From an uncultured Oscillospiraceae bacterium (GTDB lineage Bacteria; Bacillota; Clostridia; Oscillospirales; Oscillospiraceae), in NCBI GenBank assembly GCA_910584395.1, contig CAJUAS010000004.1, positions 1-51,786 on the forward strand: DNA of 51,786 bases, given 5' to 3'. The notes under the pieces were generated by a model, which worked only from the letters and a program-made list of their open reading frames with translations, made no database searches and was not told the origin of the DNA. The position numbers and the translations under genes are program-made. Shown here in pieces: positions 15,490 through 23,519 of this stretch (positions within the stretch are counted from its first letter, which is position 1; every line of letters begins with the position of its first letter).

Positions 15490-16710
15490 TTACAGGATGC
15501 CTTGGATGCGCCGCACCGCTTCCTCTGTCGCTTGGGCGTCTCCGAAGGCGGTCAGGCGAATGTAGCCCTCTCCGGACGGGCCAAAACCAGCTCCCGGCGT
15601 GGTGACGACGCAGGCTTCCTTCAGCAGCTTGTCAAAGAAGCCCCAAGAGTCCGTCCCGTTGGGGGTGGAAGCCCAGATATAAGGCGAGTTATCCCCTCCA
15701 TATACCGTCAGCCCTGCCTCAGCCAAACCCTTTTTAATGGTTTGGGCGTTGCGGAGGTAATAGCGGATGGTCTCCCCGGTCTGCGCCTTGCCGAGGGGCG
15801 TCAGGGTCGCTTCGGCGGCCCGCTGGATCACATAGGACACTCCGTTGAACTTGGTGGACTGCCGGCGATTCCACAGCTTGTTCAGATTTGCCCCATCCCG
15901 CTCCAACGCCTTGGGTACTACGGTATAAGCACACCGTGTGCCGGTAAATCCGGCGGTTTTGGAGAAAGAGCGAAGCTCAATGGCGCAGGTCTTTGCCCCG
16001 GGGATCTCAAAGATGCTGTGGGGAATGGCAGGATCGGTGATGTACGCCTCGTAGGCGGAATCGAACAGAATAACTGCGCCTACGGCATTGGCGTAATCCA
16101 CCCATTTTTGCAGCTGCTCCTTGGTAGCCACCGCCCCGGTGGGGTTGTTGGGGAAGCAGAGATAGATCATATCGACCTTTTTGTTCGGGATCGCAGGGGT
16201 GAAATCATTATCCGCCGTGCAGGGCATATAGTGGAGCTTCGTCCACCGCTGGTTTACGGCGTCATAATCCCCTGCCCGGCCCGCCATGACGGAGGTGTCT
16301 ACATACACCGGGTAGACCGGGTCGCAGACAGCCACGACATTGTCTACGTCAAAGATATCTCCGATGTTGCCGCAGTCGCTTTTCGCGCCGTCGGAAACAA
16401 AGATCTCGTCGTCGTCAATATCCACCCCACGGGCTCTATAGTCGTTCTGGATCGCAAAACGAAGGAAGTCATAAGCACCGCAGGTTTCCTCACAGTAGCC
16501 ACGGAAGGTCTCCTTTACCCCCATTTCCGCCGTCGCCTTAGTCATGGCCTCTATAACTACCGGCGCAAGGGGCTGGGTCACATCCCCGATCCCCAGACGA
16601 ATCAGAGGCATGGGAGGGTTTTCGGCGGAAAAAGCCCGCACACGCCGCCCGATTTCAGGAAAGAGATAGCCGCCCGGCAGCTTGAGAAAATTCTGGTTGA
16701 TCTTTGCCAT
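15490..16710 (-). CDS. dapL: LL-diaminopimelate aminotransferase
   Basis: A 406-residue PLP aminotransferase that converts tetrahydrodipicolinate directly to LL-diaminopimelate, bypassing the acylated DapD/DapC/DapE steps. The PLP lysine is K251 in SFSKTAGFTGTRC; CFPNNPTGAV (185-194) and FDSAYEAYI (216-224) are signature motifs, and GGYLFPEI at the N-terminus is specific for DapL. It lies 27 nt downstream of dapF, the next enzyme in the pathway, so the operon makes meso-DAP for lysine and peptidoglycan. The length is normal. Confidence 0.96.
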   Translation of the reverse strand: MAKINQNFLKLPGGYLFPEIGRRVRAFSAENPPMPLIRLGIGDVTQPLAPVVIEAMTKATAEMGVKETFRGYCEETCGAYDFLRFAIQNDYRARGVDIDDDEIFVSDGAKSDCGNIGDIFDVDNVVAVCDPVYPVYVDTSVMAGRAGDYDAVNQRWTKLHYMPCTADNDFTPAIPNKKVDMIYLCFPNNPTGAVATKEQLQKWVDYANAVGAVILFDSAYEAYITDPAIPHSIFEIPGAKTCAIELRSFSKTAGFTGTRCAYTVVPKALERDGANLNKLWNRRQSTKFNGVSYVIQRAAEATLTPLGKAQTGETIRYYLRNAQTIKKGLAEAGLTVYGGDNSPYIWASTPNGTDSWGFFDKLLKEACVVTTPGAGFGPSGEGYIRLTAFGDAQATEEAVRRIQGIL

Positions 16711-16737
16711 AATTGTTCATCCTCTCGTGTTTCTGAT

Positions 16738-17544
16738 TCAAAGAAGCATGATTTCCGGCCATTCGCCCTCAAAAACGGTGCGTGCCGGGCCTGTCATATA
16801 GATGTGACCGTCCGCCTCATCCCAGCGGATGTGCAGCTCTCCCCCCAAAAGGACGAGGGTGGCCTCCCGCTCACAGAGGCCCAGACTGGCGCAGACTGCT
16901 AAGGTCGCGCACGCGCCCGTGCCGCAGGCCAGTGTTTCTCCGCTGCCCCGCTCCCATACCCGCATACGGATACGGCTGCGGTCTAAAACCTCTGCAACCT
17001 CCACGTTGACCCCTTCCGGAAAAGAAGGATTCGGCGCAGAAAGGGGAGCGACATCTTGCAAGGGATAACCCTTTACAGATGGAACTTGTATCACAAAATG
17101 GGGGTTGCCCATAGAGGCCGGGACGCCTTGCAGCGTCTTGCCTTGGGGGGATAGCTCACGCGGCTTATCCACCTGCGGTACGCCCATATCCACAGTCACT
17201 GCATCCACTTTCCCGCCTAAAACCGACAAGGATAGCGCCTTTACACCCGCAAGGGTTTCGACGGTCAATTCTGTTTTGTTGGTAAGCCCCTTGTCAAACA
17301 CGAACTTCCCGACACAGCGGATGCCGTTGCCGCACATTTCGGCTTGCGAACCGTCGGCATTGAACATGACCATTTTGAAGTCAGCGATCTTGGAGGGAAA
17401 AATGCAGATCAGGCCGTCACTGCCTACCCCAAAATGGCGGTCAGACATCTGCCTCGCCAGTTCGGGCAGATCGCTTGGTGCGCTTTTCGTACAGTCCAAG
17501 TATACATAGTCGTTTCCCAGCCCTTCCATCTTGGTAAAGTGCAT
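16738..17544 (-). CDS. dapF: Diaminopimelate epimerase
   Basis: A 268-residue cofactor-independent epimerase that converts LL-DAP to meso-DAP. The two catalytic cysteines are C71 in AEMCGNGIRC and C207 in LACGTGACA. The start at 17544 is supported by GAGAGGGGG ending 6-7 nt upstream and the conserved MHFTKMEGLGNDYVYLD. It lies 44 nt after glnA with no terminator between, so glnA-dapF-dapL is probably one transcript. The pairing with dapL gives the complete two-step route from tetrahydrodipicolinate to meso-DAP. Confidence 0.97.
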   Translation of the reverse strand: MHFTKMEGLGNDYVYLDCTKSAPSDLPELARQMSDRHFGVGSDGLICIFPSKIADFKMVMFNADGSQAEMCGNGIRCVGKFVFDKGLTNKTELTVETLAGVKALSLSVLGGKVDAVTVDMGVPQVDKPRELSPQGKTLQGVPASMGNPHFVIQVPSVKGYPLQDVAPLSAPNPSFPEGVNVEVAEVLDRSRIRMRVWERGSGETLACGTGACATLAVCASLGLCEREATLVLLGGELHIRWDEADGHIYMTGPARTVFEGEWPEIMLL

Positions 17545-17588
17545 GGTATTCCCCCTCTCAATACGTTTCGTGCGCTGTGGGCCACCGC

Positions 17589-18920
17589 TTAATAGTTGAT
17601 AATGTACTTGTCCCGCTCCCAAGAAGAGACGCGGGTGCGGTACTCATTCCACTCTCGTTCCTTTCCTTCAATATACTGCCCGCACACATGGGCGCCCAGT
17701 ACGCCCATGATGTACTTGTCCTTCTTCAGGGACACCAACGCCTCCTCCAGCGAGCCCGGCAGAGCGTCGATACCGCGGCGGCGGCGGCTGGCGGGAGACA
17801 TTTCAAAAATGTTCTCCGTGATCTCCGGCGGCGGTGTCAGTCCCTTCTCAATGCCGTCCAGACCGGCTGCCAGACAGACTGCCAACGCCAAATAAGGATT
17901 GCAGGATGGGTCGGGACAGCGCAGCTCCACCCGGGTGGACTGTCCGCGGGAAGCGGGAATACGGATCAAGGCCGAACGGTTGGACGCAGACCACGCCATG
18001 TAGCAGGGTGCTTCATACCCCGGCACCAGTCGCTTGTAGGAGTTGACCAGCGGATTGGTGATGGCGGACATTCCCTTCATGTGGCGGAGGATGCCTGCAA
18101 TGAAGCTATATGCGGTCTTGGAGAGCTTTTTGTCTCCCTTTTCGTCGAAAAACACGTTCTTACCGTTTTTGAACAAGGACATATTGATGTGCATACCGGA
18201 GCCGGCCACGCCGAAAATAGGCTTGGGCATAAACGTGGCGTGGAGGCCATCCTTTTGGGCCAGCAGTTTCACCGCCAGCTTGAAGGTCATAACCGAGTCG
18301 GCGCAGTGAAGCGCGTCCTGATACTTGAAGTCGATCTCGTGCTGCCCCTCGGCCACCTCATGGTGGCTGGCTTCGATTTCAAAGCCCATTTCCTCCAACG
18401 CCAAGCAGATCTCCCGGCGGGTGGACTCCCCGTGATCCAGAGGGCCAAGGTCAAAATAGCCGGCTTCATCATTGGTCTTGGTGGTGGGCTTCCCCTCCTC
18501 GTCGGTCTGGAACAGGAAAAATTCTGCCTCAGGGCCAACATTAAAGGTATCAAAGCCCATATCCTTGGCCCGGTCCAAAACCCGCTTCAGAACGCCGCGG
18601 GGATCGCCGACAAAGGGAGTGCCGTCGGGATTGTAGACGTCGCAAATGAGCCGCGCTACCTTCCCCGGCTCTTGATGCCAAGGAAATACTACAAAACTGT
18701 CTAAATCGGGACGCAGATACTGGTCGGACTCGTTGATGCGGACAAATCCCTCAATCGAAGAGCCGTCGATCATGATTTGATTGTCCAGCGCCTTGCCGAT
18801 CTGGGACTCGGTAATGGTCACGTTCTTCATCTGGCCGAAAATATCGGTGAACTGCATCCGGATAAACTTGATGTTCTCCTCTTTCACCCTGCGGATAATG
18901 TCCTCTTTTGTGTATCCCAT
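17589..18920 (-). CDS. glnA: Glutamine synthetase type I
   Basis: A 443-residue GSI-alpha enzyme joining ammonia to glutamate with ATP. The N-terminal beta-grasp domain holds RMQFTDIFG (21-29) and MIDGSSIEGF; the catalytic domain holds VGPEAEFFLF, the metal ligands in VAEGQHEIDFK, HATFMPKP, GSGMHINMS and SRGQSTRVE. The region near residue 390 is SPASRRRRG, not the adenylylation NLY loop of enterobacterial GS, so regulation is presumably by feedback or transcription. The promoter is at 18992-19020 with a roughly 70-nt leader containing a small GAAAGGC/GCCTTTC hairpin. No glutamine riboswitch motif is evident. Confidence 0.97.
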   Translation of the reverse strand: MGYTKEDIIRRVKEENIKFIRMQFTDIFGQMKNVTITESQIGKALDNQIMIDGSSIEGFVRINESDQYLRPDLDSFVVFPWHQEPGKVARLICDVYNPDGTPFVGDPRGVLKRVLDRAKDMGFDTFNVGPEAEFFLFQTDEEGKPTTKTNDEAGYFDLGPLDHGESTRREICLALEEMGFEIEASHHEVAEGQHEIDFKYQDALHCADSVMTFKLAVKLLAQKDGLHATFMPKPIFGVAGSGMHINMSLFKNGKNVFFDEKGDKKLSKTAYSFIAGILRHMKGMSAITNPLVNSYKRLVPGYEAPCYMAWSASNRSALIRIPASRGQSTRVELRCPDPSCNPYLALAVCLAAGLDGIEKGLTPPPEITENIFEMSPASRRRRGIDALPGSLEEALVSLKKDKYIMGVLGAHVCGQYIEGKEREWNEYRTRVSSWERDKYIINY

Positions 18921-18991
18921 ACTGTGCGCCCCTTTCTGGCTGTTTACCGCCGCGCGGCCAAGAAAGGCATAGCCTTTCTCTTGTTTGGTTC

Positions 18992-19020
18992 AGTGTAGAC
19001 TACCCGCGTCTCTGTGTCAA
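18992..19020 (-). promoter_or_regulatory. Promoter of glnA-dapF-dapL
   Basis: Minus-strand TTGACA (perfect -35), a 17-bp spacer, then TACACT. The leader downstream carries a short hairpin, GAAAGGC-ATA-GCCTTTC (18962-18978), without a T run. Confidence 0.7.
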
Positions 19021-19150
19021 TAGTTTTGGATGCAAAATTTTTCATTTTATGGCTTTCGACGTTGACGAACGCGTCTTTTGAGCATTTGATTATACAAGAT
19101 TTTCTTTTCTGTCTTCAGAATCGGTGCTTCTCATTCCCTGAAACGCTGAT

Positions 19151-19179
19151 TTGTCATTTCGGAACATCAGTGGTATAAT
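19151..19179 (+). promoter_or_regulatory. Promoter of the Tet(M)-like/NYN fusion gene
   Basis: TTGTCA, a 17-bp spacer, then TATAAT (perfect -10). Predicted initiation is only about 20-25 nt before the GTG at 19209. The 19021-19150 stretch between this promoter and that of glnA is AT-rich, and I see no gene in it. Confidence 0.8.
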
Positions 19180-19208
19180 AACAGCGATTCGTGAAAGGAG
19201 GAACGCTT

Positions 19209-21845
19209 GTGTCTGAACTGGTTCTTGGCATTTTGGCCCACGTAGACGCGGGCAAAACGACCCTTTCCGAAGGACTTCTCTATACCGCCGGCCAGCTTCG
19301 TGCCCTTGGACGGGTGGATCACCGAAACAGTTTTTTAGACACCAACGCTTTGGAGCGGGAGCGGGGCATCACCATTTTCTCCAAGCAGGCCCGCTTCCCC
19401 TTGGGTGAGGACTGGGTCACCCTTTTGGACACTCCGGGCCATGTGGATTTTTCTGCGGAGATGGAGCGGGCCTTGCAGGTCATGGACTGCGCTCTGCTTG
19501 TGGTCAGCGGTACGGACGGCATTCAGAGCCACACCCGCACCTTGTGGCGACTGTTGGCGCGGTATGGTATCCCTACGCTGTTGTTCCTCAACAAAATGGA
19601 TCTTCCCGGCAAGGGGCAAAAAGCTCTGATGACTGAGCTTCAGGACAAGCTGAGTGACCACTGTGTGGACTTTACCGCCGATTTTGCCGAAGCCGCCGCC
19701 CTGTGCAGAGAGGATGCTTTGAGCGAATATCTGGATTCCGGTGCGCTCTCTGACGCTACCGTTACCCGGATGATCGCCCAGCGGCAGCTTTTCCCCTGCT
19801 TTTTCGGTTCGGCATTAAAGCTGGAGGGAATAGACTTTCTTCTGGATCATTTGGATCGTTATCTGCCCCGCAAGACCAATTCAGAAACCTTTTCCGCCTG
19901 CGTTTATAAAGTGGAGCATCCCTCCGGTAGCGGGCAATTGACCCATATGAAGATTACGGGGGGCAAACTGAAAGTACGCACCTCCCTGTGCGGAGGAGTT
20001 GGCGAGGACACTTGGGAGGAGAAGGTGGATCAGATCCGCCTTTATTCCGGTGAAAAGTTTCAAACCGTTGATGAAGCAGCAGCAGGAACACTTTGTGCAG
20101 TCACGGGGCTGACTCGTGTCCAACCAGGTCATGTGTTTGGCGACGCCCCTTCGATGGCCACCCCTTCCCTCCAGCCGGTGCGCACATATCAGGCTCTTTT
20201 GCCGGAGGGACAAGACCCTTACACCGCCTATCGCCATTTCCAGCAGTTGGCGGCCGAAGACCCCCAACTTCATGTGTCTTGGAATGCTCAAAACCGGGAG
20301 ATCAACGTCCGGCTCATGGGAGAGGTTCAGGGCGAGGTGCTTCGCCGCCTGCTCCAAGACCGGTTCGGATTGGCGGTGGATTTTGGCCCCGGCACGATCC
20401 TTTACCGCGAGACTCTAAAGACTCCGTCTATTGGCATCGGGCATTTTGAACCGCTGCGCCACTATGCGGAAGCGCACCTTCTTTTGGAACCCACCGCACC
20501 CGGCAGTGGTCTTACTTTTGCCGCCGATTGCCAGCAGGAAGTTCTGGACTTTTCTTGGCAACGGCTGGTTCTGGGGATCTTACAGTCGGAAAGCCACCCC
20601 GGCGTGCTGACCGGCGCGCCGTTGACCGATCTGAAAATTACCCTGATCGCAGGACGTTCCCACCCCAAGCACACCGAGGGCGGGGATTTCCGTCAGGCGG
20701 CTCTCCGTGCTCTGCGCCAAGGTTTGATGTCCGGGGAGAGCGTGCTGTTAGAGCCGTGGTACGATTTTCGGCTGGAACTGCCCCAAGACATGGTAGGCCG
20801 CGCCCTTTCCGATTTGGCGCAAATGAATGCAAAAACCGATCCTCTCCTCTCCGAAGGGGAGGACGCCGTACTCACCGGAAGTGTAGCCGTCTCTGCTTTT
20901 GGGGATTATGCTTCTGCGCTTGCCGCGTATGCCCACGGACACGCCCGGCTTTCCCTTGCGCTGGGCGGCTACTTCCCCTGCGCCGATCAGGACGCAGTGG
21001 TTGCAGCTATTGGCTATGATCCCCTTCGCGACACAGAACACCCCGCCGACTCCATCTTCTGCGCCCATGGAGCGGGCCATAGCGTCCCATGGGATGAAGT
21101 ACCCGCCCACGCCCATGTTTCCAGCGGTCTGCGCCTGACCAACGGCACGATAGAGGACGCGAAAGTAACTGCCAAAGCGCCCAAAAGCGTCACCTATACC
21201 GGGACGGCCGCTCAGGATGCTGAACTTCAGGCTATTTTTGAGCGAACCTACGGGGCAATCAAGTCTCCCGGCCCGCGGCCCATGACGACCCCAAAGGCTG
21301 CGCCTGCCATTCCGGATAAGGTAGAGGTCAAGCTGGGAGACAACAAGCCCGAATACCTTCTGGTAGACGGCTACAACATTATTTTTGCTTGGGACGAGCT
21401 GAAAGCGGTGGCAAAGGAAAATCTGGATGCCGCCCGCATCCTGCTGACCGAGCTGCTATGTAACTATCAAGGCTATCGGGGCAACCGGGTCATTTTGGTC
21501 TTTGATGCCTATAAAGTGCATGGCGGCGTGGAAAAGGTAGAGAAACACAACAACATTACCGTTGTCTACACCAAAGAGGCGGAGACCGCCGACGCCTACA
21601 TCGAAAAGGCTACCTACCGTCTGGGCAAGGAAAACCGCGTCCGGGTCGCCACCTCTGACGGCTTGGTGCAGATCATTATTCTGGGTCACGGCGCGCTGCG
21701 GGTGTCCGCCTCCGCCCTTCATAACGAGGTGGAGACTGCATTGGGGCAGATCTCCGCCCTTGTGCGCCAAACCCAGCTTCCCTCCCCCTCCCAGCCTGTC
21801 GCCCATGCGTTTCAAAATGCCCGGAAGAAGGGCGAGACATCCTGA
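19209..21845 (+). CDS. Tet(M)/EF-G-like translational GTPase fused to a YacP/Rae1-like NYN nuclease domain
   Basis: An 878-residue protein starting at GTG 19209 (AAAGGAGG 8 nt upstream). Residues 1 to about 660 follow the ribosomal-protection/EF-G domain order: G1 AHVDAGKT (10-17), G2 region RERGITIF, G3 DTPGHVDF (74-81), G4 NKMD (128-131), domain II to about 310, then domains III-V (HPKHTEGGDFR; LLEPWYDFRLELPQ). The Tet(M) domain-IV tip sequence YSPVS is absent, so true tetracycline resistance is doubtful. After a proline/alanine linker (about 685-710) a NYN domain starts with LLVDGYNIIFAW (Asp720) and continues with VFDAYK, ETADAYIEK and VATSDG, the acidic residues and order of YacP. In B. 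subtilis, YacP (Rae1) cuts mRNA in the ribosomal A site. Inference: a GTPase that delivers an A-site nuclease. Confidence 0.9.
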   Translation: MSELVLGILAHVDAGKTTLSEGLLYTAGQLRALGRVDHRNSFLDTNALERERGITIFSKQARFPLGEDWVTLLDTPGHVDFSAEMERALQVMDCALLVVSGTDGIQSHTRTLWRLLARYGIPTLLFLNKMDLPGKGQKALMTELQDKLSDHCVDFTADFAEAAALCREDALSEYLDSGALSDATVTRMIAQRQLFPCFFGSALKLEGIDFLLDHLDRYLPRKTNSETFSACVYKVEHPSGSGQLTHMKITGGKLKVRTSLCGGVGEDTWEEKVDQIRLYSGEKFQTVDEAAAGTLCAVTGLTRVQPGHVFGDAPSMATPSLQPVRTYQALLPEGQDPYTAYRHFQQLAAEDPQLHVSWNAQNREINVRLMGEVQGEVLRRLLQDRFGLAVDFGPGTILYRETLKTPSIGIGHFEPLRHYAEAHLLLEPTAPGSGLTFAADCQQEVLDFSWQRLVLGILQSESHPGVLTGAPLTDLKITLIAGRSHPKHTEGGDFRQAALRALRQGLMSGESVLLEPWYDFRLELPQDMVGRALSDLAQMNAKTDPLLSEGEDAVLTGSVAVSAFGDYASALAAYAHGHARLSLALGGYFPCADQDAVVAAIGYDPLRDTEHPADSIFCAHGAGHSVPWDEVPAHAHVSSGLRLTNGTIEDAKVTAKAPKSVTYTGTAAQDAELQAIFERTYGAIKSPGPRPMTTPKAAPAIPDKVEVKLGDNKPEYLLVDGYNIIFAWDELKAVAKENLDAARILLTELLCNYQGYRGNRVILVFDAYKVHGGVEKVEKHNNITVVYTKEAETADAYIEKATYRLGKENRVRVATSDGLVQIIILGHGALRVSASALHNEVETALGQISALVRQTQLPSPSQPVAHAFQNARKKGETS

Positions 21846-21923
21846 ACGGAAACTGCAACGACGGCTTCCGGCCTGTCAGCTTTCTGCTGGAAGCCATGAC
21901 CGAGGATGGGGAGTGATTTCTCC
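21846..21923 (+). other. Short gap with an open frame after the fusion gene
   Basis: Between the fusion gene stop and the spoVAC stop, the -1 frame relative to the fusion gene stays open to 21916 and reads like protein (NDGFRPVSFLLEAMTEDGE). It has no start codon of its own. GGCTTCC...GGAAGCC (21864-21895) could form a hairpin, but there is no T run. It may be a decayed gene end or chance. Confidence 0.25.
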
Positions 21924-22373
21924 TTACTTTATGATCGCGCCCAAAATGCACAAAATGATCCCGTAGAGGATACTGGACGAGATACCGTATACCAGTACAG
22001 GGCCGGCCACCGTGAACAGCTTTGCGCCCGTCCCCAGCACCAGCCCCTCGCTTTTGAACTCCAACGCCGGGGACGCCATTGCGTTGGAAAAGCCGGTGAT
22101 GGGCACCAGCGTACCTGCTCCGGCGTGTTTGGCGATGTCATCGAACACGCCCAGACCGGTAAGCAGCGCCGCAAGGAAGATCAGCGTGATGGACACCCAC
22201 GTCCCTGCATCTTCCTTGGTCGCGCCCAGATATTGATATAGAGTACTCAGCCCCTGTCCCCCGGCACAGATCCCGCCGCCCACGCAAAACGCCCACAGCA
22301 TATCCTTCCAGATCGGCGATGGCTTCGCCTTCTCTTCCACATATTTCTGATATTCCTGATTGGTCATTTTCAT
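21924..22373 (-). CDS. spoVAC: Stage V sporulation protein AC (SpoVAC), solo
   Basis: A 149-residue SpoVA-family membrane protein. SpoVA proteins form the inner-membrane channel for dipicolinic acid uptake and release in spores. The start at 22373 has GGAGGGG 8 nt upstream. MTNQEYQKYVEEKAKPSPIW is typical of the SpoVAC N-terminus, followed by four to five hydrophobic segments including LWAFCVGGGICAGGQGL and a conserved GAGTLVPITGFSNAM loop. spoVAD and spoVAE, normally in the same operon, do not follow: the next gene is convergent. The upstream sequence is an excellent sigma-G promoter, so expression in the forespore is expected. Confidence 0.92.
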   Translation of the reverse strand: MKMTNQEYQKYVEEKAKPSPIWKDMLWAFCVGGGICAGGQGLSTLYQYLGATKEDAGTWVSITLIFLAALLTGLGVFDDIAKHAGAGTLVPITGFSNAMASPALEFKSEGLVLGTGAKLFTVAGPVLVYGISSSILYGIILCILGAIIK

Positions 22374-22403
22374 GGCAAAGCCCCTCCCACATATGGTTGG
22401 TTT

Positions 22404-22432
22404 TAGTATGTACCCGAAGCCGCCTAATATTC
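22404..22432 (-). promoter_or_regulatory. Sigma-G-type promoter of spoVAC
   Basis: Minus-strand GAATA, a 17-bp spacer, then CATACTA. Both match the Bacillus sigma-G consensus (GHATR and CATxHTA) exactly, 30 nt before the start codon. This is the expected forespore control for a spoVA gene. Confidence 0.75.
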
Positions 22433-22442
22433 CCAAGATACA

Positions 22443-22473
22443 AAAACGCCGGGGCTTTCCGCCCCGGCGTTTT
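22443..22473 (-). terminator. Terminator after the SLH protein gene
   Basis: A perfect 13-bp stem (AAAACGCCGGGGC / GCCCCGGCGTTTT) with a 5-nt loop, 13 nt downstream of the SLH gene stop. Confidence 0.93.
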
Positions 22474-22486
22474 GTGTGGTTTTCGC

Positions 22487-23494
22487 TTATTTCAGGTTTT
22501 CCAGCATCCGCTGGGCCATGACCATGGCTTCTTGAATGGAGAGTACCTGCTGGGGCGCAAAGGCGTTGCCGCCAACGCCGCTCATGATCCCCTTGTTCGC
22601 CATAAAGGCCACGGCGGATTTGGCCCAGCCGCCGACCGAAGCGTCGTCGGCAAAGGTGGTGGCGGTCATGGTTGGAATGCCGCCGTGGAGCTTGACATAG
22701 ACGCGGGAGAGCATCACCGCCGCCTGCTCACGGGTCAGCGTTCCCTCCGGGTCGAAGGTGGTGGCGCTGGTGCCGGTAACGAAACCCAATTTATAGGCAA
22801 TAGATACATTGAGATTGGATACATCGTCAAAGGGCTCGTAATGGCCATTTACTTGAGCTACTTTCACATCGTCAAGGCTTCCGCCCATGGCCTGATAGAG
22901 GTCTACCATCACAGTGGCAAATTGGGCGCGGGTCATATGCTGGACGCAATCCACCTCATAGGGATCGATCCCCACTCGGTCGAGCAGTCCCGCATCAAAG
23001 GCATTTTTCAAGCTCTCCTGCGCCCAGTCGGCGGCGTTGGGCTTGCTATCAAAGACGATATCGGCAAAGGCACTTTCATACATGACGCAAAAGGATTCCT
23101 CGTCAAAGTTGGAAAACCAGTAGCAGCGGTATCGATCTGTTTCCTCGCTATACGGGGCAAACTGATTATCGCTCCAATCCGCCACATTCCCCATCCCGTT
23201 TTCAAGGCGTTTGCTCTCTGGATTCCAAAGAAATTCTCCATAATTGTAAGCCAGCTCGTCCGCTTGACTTTTCACATTCAGCTCCGCCCCATCGTCACCA
23301 ATGACATAAAAAGTCATCGGGGTCAGGTGTTCTTTCAGCACACGCCCAGTCACCTTTTTCACCACATTAGAGAGGGTAAAGGTCAAGCCGGTCACCTGAA
23401 CGGTCTCCGTGGTGGCATCCGCCGCCAGCGCGGGGGCGGCAAGGCTAAGACAGAGCACCAGAGCCAGCGCAAGGGATAGAATTTTCTTTTTCAT
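22487..23494 (-). CDS. Exported S-layer homology (SLH) domain protein
   Basis: A 335-residue exported protein. Signal peptide: KKK, hydrophobic core and APALA before residue 26. Residues 26 to about 150 form an unrecognised domain with several tryptophan/aromatic residues (DRYRCYWFSNF). Three SLH repeats follow: roughly 150-205 (SFCVMYESAFADIVFD...MTRAQFATVMVDLYQ), 215-275 (YEPFDDVS...LTREQAAVMLSRVY) and 280-335 (FADDASVGGWAKSAVAFMANKGIMSG). SLH modules bind pyruvylated wall polymers, so the protein is probably held on the cell surface; the N-terminal domain may be the functional part. It lies 25 nt downstream of yebC on the same strand, probably as read-through, and has a strong terminator after it. 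Confidence 0.88.
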   Translation of the reverse strand: MKKKILSLALALVLCLSLAAPALAADATTETVQVTGLTFTLSNVVKKVTGRVLKEHLTPMTFYVIGDDGAELNVKSQADELAYNYGEFLWNPESKRLENGMGNVADWSDNQFAPYSEETDRYRCYWFSNFDEESFCVMYESAFADIVFDSKPNAADWAQESLKNAFDAGLLDRVGIDPYEVDCVQHMTRAQFATVMVDLYQAMGGSLDDVKVAQVNGHYEPFDDVSNLNVSIAYKLGFVTGTSATTFDPEGTLTREQAAVMLSRVYVKLHGGIPTMTATTFADDASVGGWAKSAVAFMANKGIMSGVGGNAFAPQQVLSIQEAMVMAQRMLENLK

Positions 23495-23519
23495 GTAGAC
23501 TCCTCCTCAATACGCAGGC

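Noticed and set aside
18962..18978. Glutamine riboswitch or GlnR site in the glnA leader
   Set aside because: Only a short GAAAGGC/GCCTTTC hairpin is seen; neither a glutamine-aptamer core nor a GlnR-type palindrome can be recognised.
19209..21845. Simple tetracycline resistance gene tet(M)/tet(W)
   Set aside because: The GTPase resembles Tet(M), but the domain IV tip YSPVS is missing, a NYN nuclease domain is fused, and no mobile-element sequence or leader peptide typical of tet genes is present.
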